NCBI GenBank assembly: GCA_938034445.1
Contig: CALHLD010000005.1
Span: forward strand, 62,001-126,000
Length of the DNA: 64,000 bases
Direction: 5' to 3'
DNA from: an uncultured archaeon
GTDB lineage: Archaea; Thermoproteota; Nitrososphaeria; JACIWG01
Both the position numbers and the translations under genes were made by a program. Below, piece by piece: positions 63,245 to 64,000 of this stretch; within the stretch, counting starts at the first letter, position 1; each line of letters starts with the position of its first letter. The notes below the pieces were generated by a model. It had not been told where the DNA came from. It saw only the letters and a program-made list of their open reading frames with translations, and did not search any database.

Positions 63245-64000
63245 ATGGGCGCTAAAAAAATTTTAAATGTTAATGAAATTTCAAGCACAAAAGAAAAAGC
63301 CATTGCCCTAGATATTATTGAAACAGGGTTGGAGGCTGCAAACCCATATTCTTCAGTCCTCAACACTCTTACAGCACTTTCAAAAGAAATTGAAAGTTTT
63401 AAAAAAATTGTTGTAATAGGCTTTGGTAAGGCTAGCTATAAAATGGCTCTGGCCTGCGAAAAAATTTTGGGTGAGAAAATTTTTGACGGCGCTATTATTG
63501 TTCCAAAGGGTTCAATAAAATTTCCAGAATTGAAAAAGATTAGAATTCTTGAAGGTACACATCCAGTACCCACAGAAATAAACGTGAATTCTGCAAAAAC
63601 TTTACTTGAAATCTCTAAGGGTCTTACATCTGAAGACCTTGTCATTTGCCTCATTTCTGGAGGTGGCTCCGCTCTCTTTACATATCCTGCTGAAGGTATA
63701 ACTTTAGAGGATAAGCAGGAAATGACAAGATTGCTTTTGGCTGCTGGTTCAACAATACAGGAAATAAATTGTATACGGAAGCATATTTCTGGTGTTAAGG
63801 GTGGACAGCTCGCAAGACACGTTTATCCCGCAAACCTCATAAGTTTAATATTGTCTGATGTTGTCGGAGACGATCTGAGCTCTATAGCTTCAGGTCCAAC
63901 GTCTCCTGATCCATACACATTTAAAGACGTATACATATTATTCGAAAAATATCATTTAATTGATAAGGTTCCCAAAAATATTATGAAAAGAGTAAGGGAC
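63245..64000 (+). CDS. Glycerate 2-kinase family (MOFRL), N-terminal part
   Basis: The ATG at 63245 opens a frame running without stop to the window end (252 codons). GFGKASYKMALACEKIL, LEGTHPVPTEIN, ISGGGSALFTYPAEG and CIRKHISGVKGGQLAR match the MOFRL glycerate kinase at 12132 (same motifs, different sequence), and SDVVGDDLSSIASGPTSPDP is the hallmark of the family. The C-terminal domain is cut off. A TATA-like region (about 63208-63220, AATAAAATATTTTTA) lies upstream. Confidence 0.88.
   Translation, partial: MGAKKILNVNEISSTKEKAIALDIIETGLEAANPYSSVLNTLTALSKEIESFKKIVVIGFGKASYKMALACEKILGEKIFDGAIIVPKGSIKFPELKKIRILEGTHPVPTEINVNSAKTLLEISKGLTSEDLVICLISGGGSALFTYPAEGITLEDKQEMTRLLLAAGSTIQEINCIRKHISGVKGGQLARHVYPANLISLILSDVVGDDLSSIASGPTSPDPYTFKDVYILFEKYHLIDKVPKNIMKRVRD

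Noticed and set aside
1-64000. tRNA, rRNA, CRISPR array or insertion sequence
   Set aside because: No T-loop or acceptor pairs consistent with a tRNA, no rRNA-like stretch, no spaced direct repeats and no transposase were seen on reading both strands; a proper scan could still find a small RNA.

Overview
The window reads as a 64 kb piece of an AT-rich, compact archaeal chromosome. The archaeal signals are: TATA-type promoters about 25-30 bases upstream of many start codons (several genes look leaderless, some starting with TTG or GTG), an archaeal family B DNA polymerase, the archaeal asparagine synthetase related to asparaginyl-tRNA synthetase, a methanogen-type thymidylate synthase, Lrp/AsnC and DtxR-type regulators, a PPP-type protein phosphatase, and a large group 4 [NiFe]-hydrogenase operon. 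The presence of mtaC-mtaB and a corrinoid activase without any methyl-coenzyme M reductase in view would suit an uncultured methyl-utilising TACK-type archaeon (Bathyarchaeia, Brockarchaeota, Korarchaeia or Methanomethylicia are guesses). No rRNA, tRNA, CRISPR array or insertion sequence was found.

Layout. 1-4189: end of a dipeptide/oligopeptide ABC importer operon (binding protein, two permeases, two ATPases). 4269-7246: LarA-like protein, cupin and a UroD-fold methyltransferase. 7270-7795: a broken inorganic pyrophosphatase. 8011-10017: mtaC-mtaB, the corrinoid protein and methanol:corrinoid methyltransferase. 10002-16641: thymidylate synthase, an enolase homologue with altered active site coupled to glycerate 2-kinase, a corrinoid-protein reductive activase, and a second UroD-fold protein. 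16656-24633: ZIP transporter, two unknown genes, a metal ABC importer operon led by its DtxR/MntR repressor with a tandem palindromic operator, a flavin reductase and an ABC-2 exporter. 24708-32527: glycosyltransferases, threonine dehydrogenase, and an amino-sugar cluster (nucleotidyltransferase, SIS isomerase, a catalytically dead HAD protein, NagA). 32719-39928: AAA ATPase with its own palindromic promoter, an exonuclease-less DNA polymerase B, YjbQ, MFS transporter, hotdog thioesterase, PPP phosphatase. 39914-47884: aspartate kinase, aspartate semialdehyde dehydrogenase, threonine synthase, homoserine kinase, UspA, Lrp and asparagine synthetase. 47934-48944: PP-loop tRNA-thiolation-like ATPase. 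49088-57134: eleven-gene hydrogenase operon. 57315-64000: cupin, TIM-barrel enzymes, cyclophilin-like protein, glyoxylate/hydroxypyruvate reductase, Ldh2-family dehydrogenase, HEPN/MNT pair and the start of a second glycerate kinase.

How the parts may work together (inference): methyl groups from methanol (MtaB/MtaC) and possibly from other methylated compounds (UroD-fold proteins) enter on corrinoid proteins kept reduced by the activase. A ferredoxin-linked, ion-pumping group 4 hydrogenase could dispose of electrons as H2 and conserve energy. A hydroxypyruvate/glyoxylate reductase and two glycerate kinases point to flux through glycerate to 2-phosphoglycerate, where the odd enolase homologue is translationally coupled.

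The most noteworthy items are the complex-I-like hydrogenase that keeps its NiFe cysteines, the enolase homologue lacking three catalytic residues, the exonuclease-deleted PolB, the doubly damaged pyrophosphatase gene, the dead HAD protein and the tandem DtxR operator.
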